Shown here one piece after another: positions 33,974 through 35,843 of a stretch of DNA of 35,843 nt. This DNA is from Candidatus Rokubacteria bacterium 13_2_20CM_69_15_1 (GTDB lineage Bacteria; Methylomirabilota; Methylomirabilia; Rokubacteriales; CSP1-6), in contig MNCR01000007.1 in assembly GCA_001914535.1 (NCBI GenBank), positions 1-35,843 on the forward strand, in the 5' to 3' direction. The notes under the pieces are model-generated. The model made no database searches. It had not been told where the DNA came from and saw only the letters and a list, made by a program, of their open reading frames with translations. Made by a program: the position numbers and the translations under genes. How positions within the stretch are numbered: the first letter of the stretch is position 1; the number at the start of each line of letters is the position of its first letter.

Positions 33974-35843
33974 GCGCGTGCTCGCGTGTGCGCCAGGAGG
34001 CCGCCCGCGAGGAGAATGTCGCGCTCTCGCGCCGTCAGCACGCATGAGGCCGAGAAGCGCCGGCCCGTGCGCGTGTCGAGGACGGGCACGCGCTCGCCCG
34101 CAGCGAGCGCGGCGCGCAGGCCGTCGAGGCGCAACCGGCCGCCCGCCTCGATCGCCTCGTACGACGCGGGGTCGTCGAGCGTCAGCGGCACGATGCCCCA
34201 GTTGATCAGGTTCGCCCGGTGGATCCGCGCGAACGACCTGGCGAGCACCACCCGCACGCCGAGATACATCGGGCCGATCGCCGCGACCTCGCGCGAGGAG
34301 CCCTGACCGTAGTGCTCGCCCGCGACGAGGATCCCGCGCCCGGCCGCCTTCGCGCGCGGGACGAACTCCGGGTCGAGGTATTTGAAGCAGAACTCCGCGA
34401 TCGCCGGGATGTTGGAGCGGAAGACGAGGATCGCGGCGCCGGCAGGGGAAATGTCGTCGGTCGAGACCTTGTCGCCGAGCTTCAGCAGCACGGGAGCTTC
34501 GAGCGTCTCGGCAACGGCTTCACCCAGCGGAACTGACTTGATGTTCGGCCCGCGGATGACCTCGCCCTGGCCGTCCGGCATGACGAGCCCTGCACCCGAG
34601 GCGGCGAAGCTCTCGGGCAGGTAGGCGGCGGCCGGCGCGCCCACCGTCCGCGGGTCGGTGATCGCGCCCGTCAGCGCGGAGGCGGCCGCGGTGACCGACG
34701 AGCACAGATAGACCTCGTCGCCCTTCACGCCGCTCCGTCCCGGGAAGTTGCGGTTGAAGGCGCGGAGACTCTTCGTGCCGGCCGCCGGGACGTGGCCGAT
34801 GCCCGCGCACGAGCCGCACGTCGGCTCGGAGAGGAGCGCGCCGGAGGCGAGGAGGTCGGCGAGCAGCCCTTCGCGCGCCATCGTCTCGAGGATGCGGTGG
34901 CTCCCCGGGAACAGGACGAACGAGACGTCGGGGTGCACGTGCCGGCCCTGGAGCACCTGGGTCACCGCCCACATGTCCTCCCACGAGCCGTTGGTGCACG
35001 AGCCCACCATCACCTGCTCGACCTTCGTTCCTTCGACCTCCTCGACGGGCACGACGCGATCGGGCGAGCCCGGCAGAGCCACGAGGGGGGTGATCGCGGA
35101 AAGGTCGAGCTCGAGGCGAGCGTCGTACTCGGCGTCCTCGTCGGCCGCCTGTGGCGTCCACGCGTGCTTCCGGTGGAGGCGACGGAAGTAGTCGCGGGTC
35201 ACCGCGTCCGACGGGAAGAGGCTCGTCGTCAGGCCGAGCTCGGCGCCCATGTTGGCGATGGTCATCCGCTGCGGGAGCGAGAGCGAGGCGACGCCCGGCC
35301 CGGCGTACTCGAAGACCTTCCCCGCGCCGCCCCGCACGCTCAGACGGCGGAGCAGCTCGAGGATCACGTCCTTCGCCGTCACCCACGGCTGGAGCTCGCC
35401 CGTGAGCCACACGCGGACGACCTCGGGCATCGCGAAGGCGTACGGGCCGCCGCCCATCGCCACGGCGACGTCGAGGCCGCCCGCGCCGATCGCCAGCATG
35501 CCGGCGGCGCCGCAGAGCGGGGTGTGGCTGTCGGTGCCGAGCAGCGTCTGCCCGGGCGCCGCGAAGCTCTCGAGGTGCACCTGGTGGCAGATCCCGTTGC
35601 CTGGCTTGGAGAAAATCGCGCCGTACCGGCGCGCGGCGGTCTGGAGGTAGCGGTGGTCGTCGGAGTTACGCGAGTCCACCTGGTAGACGTTGTGGTCGAC
35701 GTACGCGACGACGCACGACGGCGTGACGCGCGGAAAGCCCATCGCCTCGAACTGGAGCAAGGCCATCGTGCCGTTCGTGTCGGTGAGGAGCACCTGGTCC
35801 ACGGCGAGGCCGATCTCCTCGCCCGCGACGGGCTTGCCCGCGG
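33970..35843 (-). CDS. Aconitate hydratase family protein (5' end outside window)
   Basis: LLTDTNGTMALLQFEAMG, LLGTDSHTPLCGAAGMLAIGAGGLDVA, MVGSCTNGSWEDM, EPTCGSCAGIGHVP, FNRNFPGRSGVKGDEVYL, GQGSSREVAAIGPMYLGVRVVLARSFARIHRANLINWGI. Frame open to the window edge (AGKPVAGEEIGLAVDQ). Confidence 0.93.
   Translation of the reverse strand, partial: AGKPVAGEEIGLAVDQVLLTDTNGTMALLQFEAMGFPRVTPSCVVAYVDHNVYQVDSRNSDDHRYLQTAARRYGAIFSKPGNGICHQVHLESFAAPGQTLLGTDSHTPLCGAAGMLAIGAGGLDVAVAMGGGPYAFAMPEVVRVWLTGELQPWVTAKDVILELLRRLSVRGGAGKVFEYAGPGVASLSLPQRMTIANMGAELGLTTSLFPSDAVTRDYFRRLHRKHAWTPQAADEDAEYDARLELDLSAITPLVALPGSPDRVVPVEEVEGTKVEQVMVGSCTNGSWEDMWAVTQVLQGRHVHPDVSFVLFPGSHRILETMAREGLLADLLASGALLSEPTCGSCAGIGHVPAAGTKSLRAFNRNFPGRSGVKGDEVYLCSSVTAAASALTGAITDPRTVGAPAAAYLPESFAASGAGLVMPDGQGEVIRGPNIKSVPLGEAVAETLEAPVLLKLGDKVSTDDISPAGAAILVFRSNIPAIAEFCFKYLDPEFVPRAKAAGRGILVAGEHYGQGSSREVAAIGPMYLGVRVVLARSFARIHRANLINWGIVPLTLDDPASYEAIEAGGRLRLDGLRAALAAGERVPVLDTRTGRRFSASCVLTARERDILLAGGLLAHTRARA

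Noticed and set aside
33041-34306. Plus-strand ORF of 421 aa
   Set aside because: Antisense shadow of prpF/aconitase.
1-35843. Search for tRNA, rRNA, CRISPR arrays, integrase or transposase genes
   Set aside because: None recognised by eye; short structured RNAs could be missed without tRNAscan/Infernal.

Overview
GC-rich bacterial window of about 36 kb, mostly minus-strand metabolic and transport operons with many 4-nt ATGA/GTGA start/stop overlaps. The lineage is not certain from sequence alone. Recognisable content includes a D-threonine-aldolase-like PLP enzyme, a DUF222/HNH endonuclease gene that looks frameshifted, and a HAD/MaoC/Dus/amidohydrolase/peptide-ABC operon. It also includes yfbR-like nucleotidase, an LLM oxidoreductase, and an HTH protein divergent from a citrate synthase. 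Further genes are an O-methyltransferase, HMG-CoA-lyase-like protein, Dps, acyl-CoA dehydrogenase, two enoyl-CoA hydratase-family proteins and a CaiB-type CoA transferase. The remainder comprises a GspE/PilB-type ATPase with a sigma54-like promoter, an unrecognised 599-aa polyproline-linker protein, a MetE-like protein, a Liv-type ABC cluster with an apparently broken livG, a PlsC-like acyltransferase, PrpF and aconitase (partial). The best candidates for something undescribed are: (1) a 747-aa single polypeptide joining an MBL hydrolase, a receiver-like domain, a cNMP-binding domain and a GSDEF diguanylate-cyclase-like domain; (2) an orphan sigma54-linked MshEN/PilB ATPase next to an unrecognised protein; (3) a pair of related in-frame palindromes inside the DUF222/HNH gene, one of them 12 bp from the frameshift. 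No rRNA, tRNA, CRISPR array or transposase was recognised.
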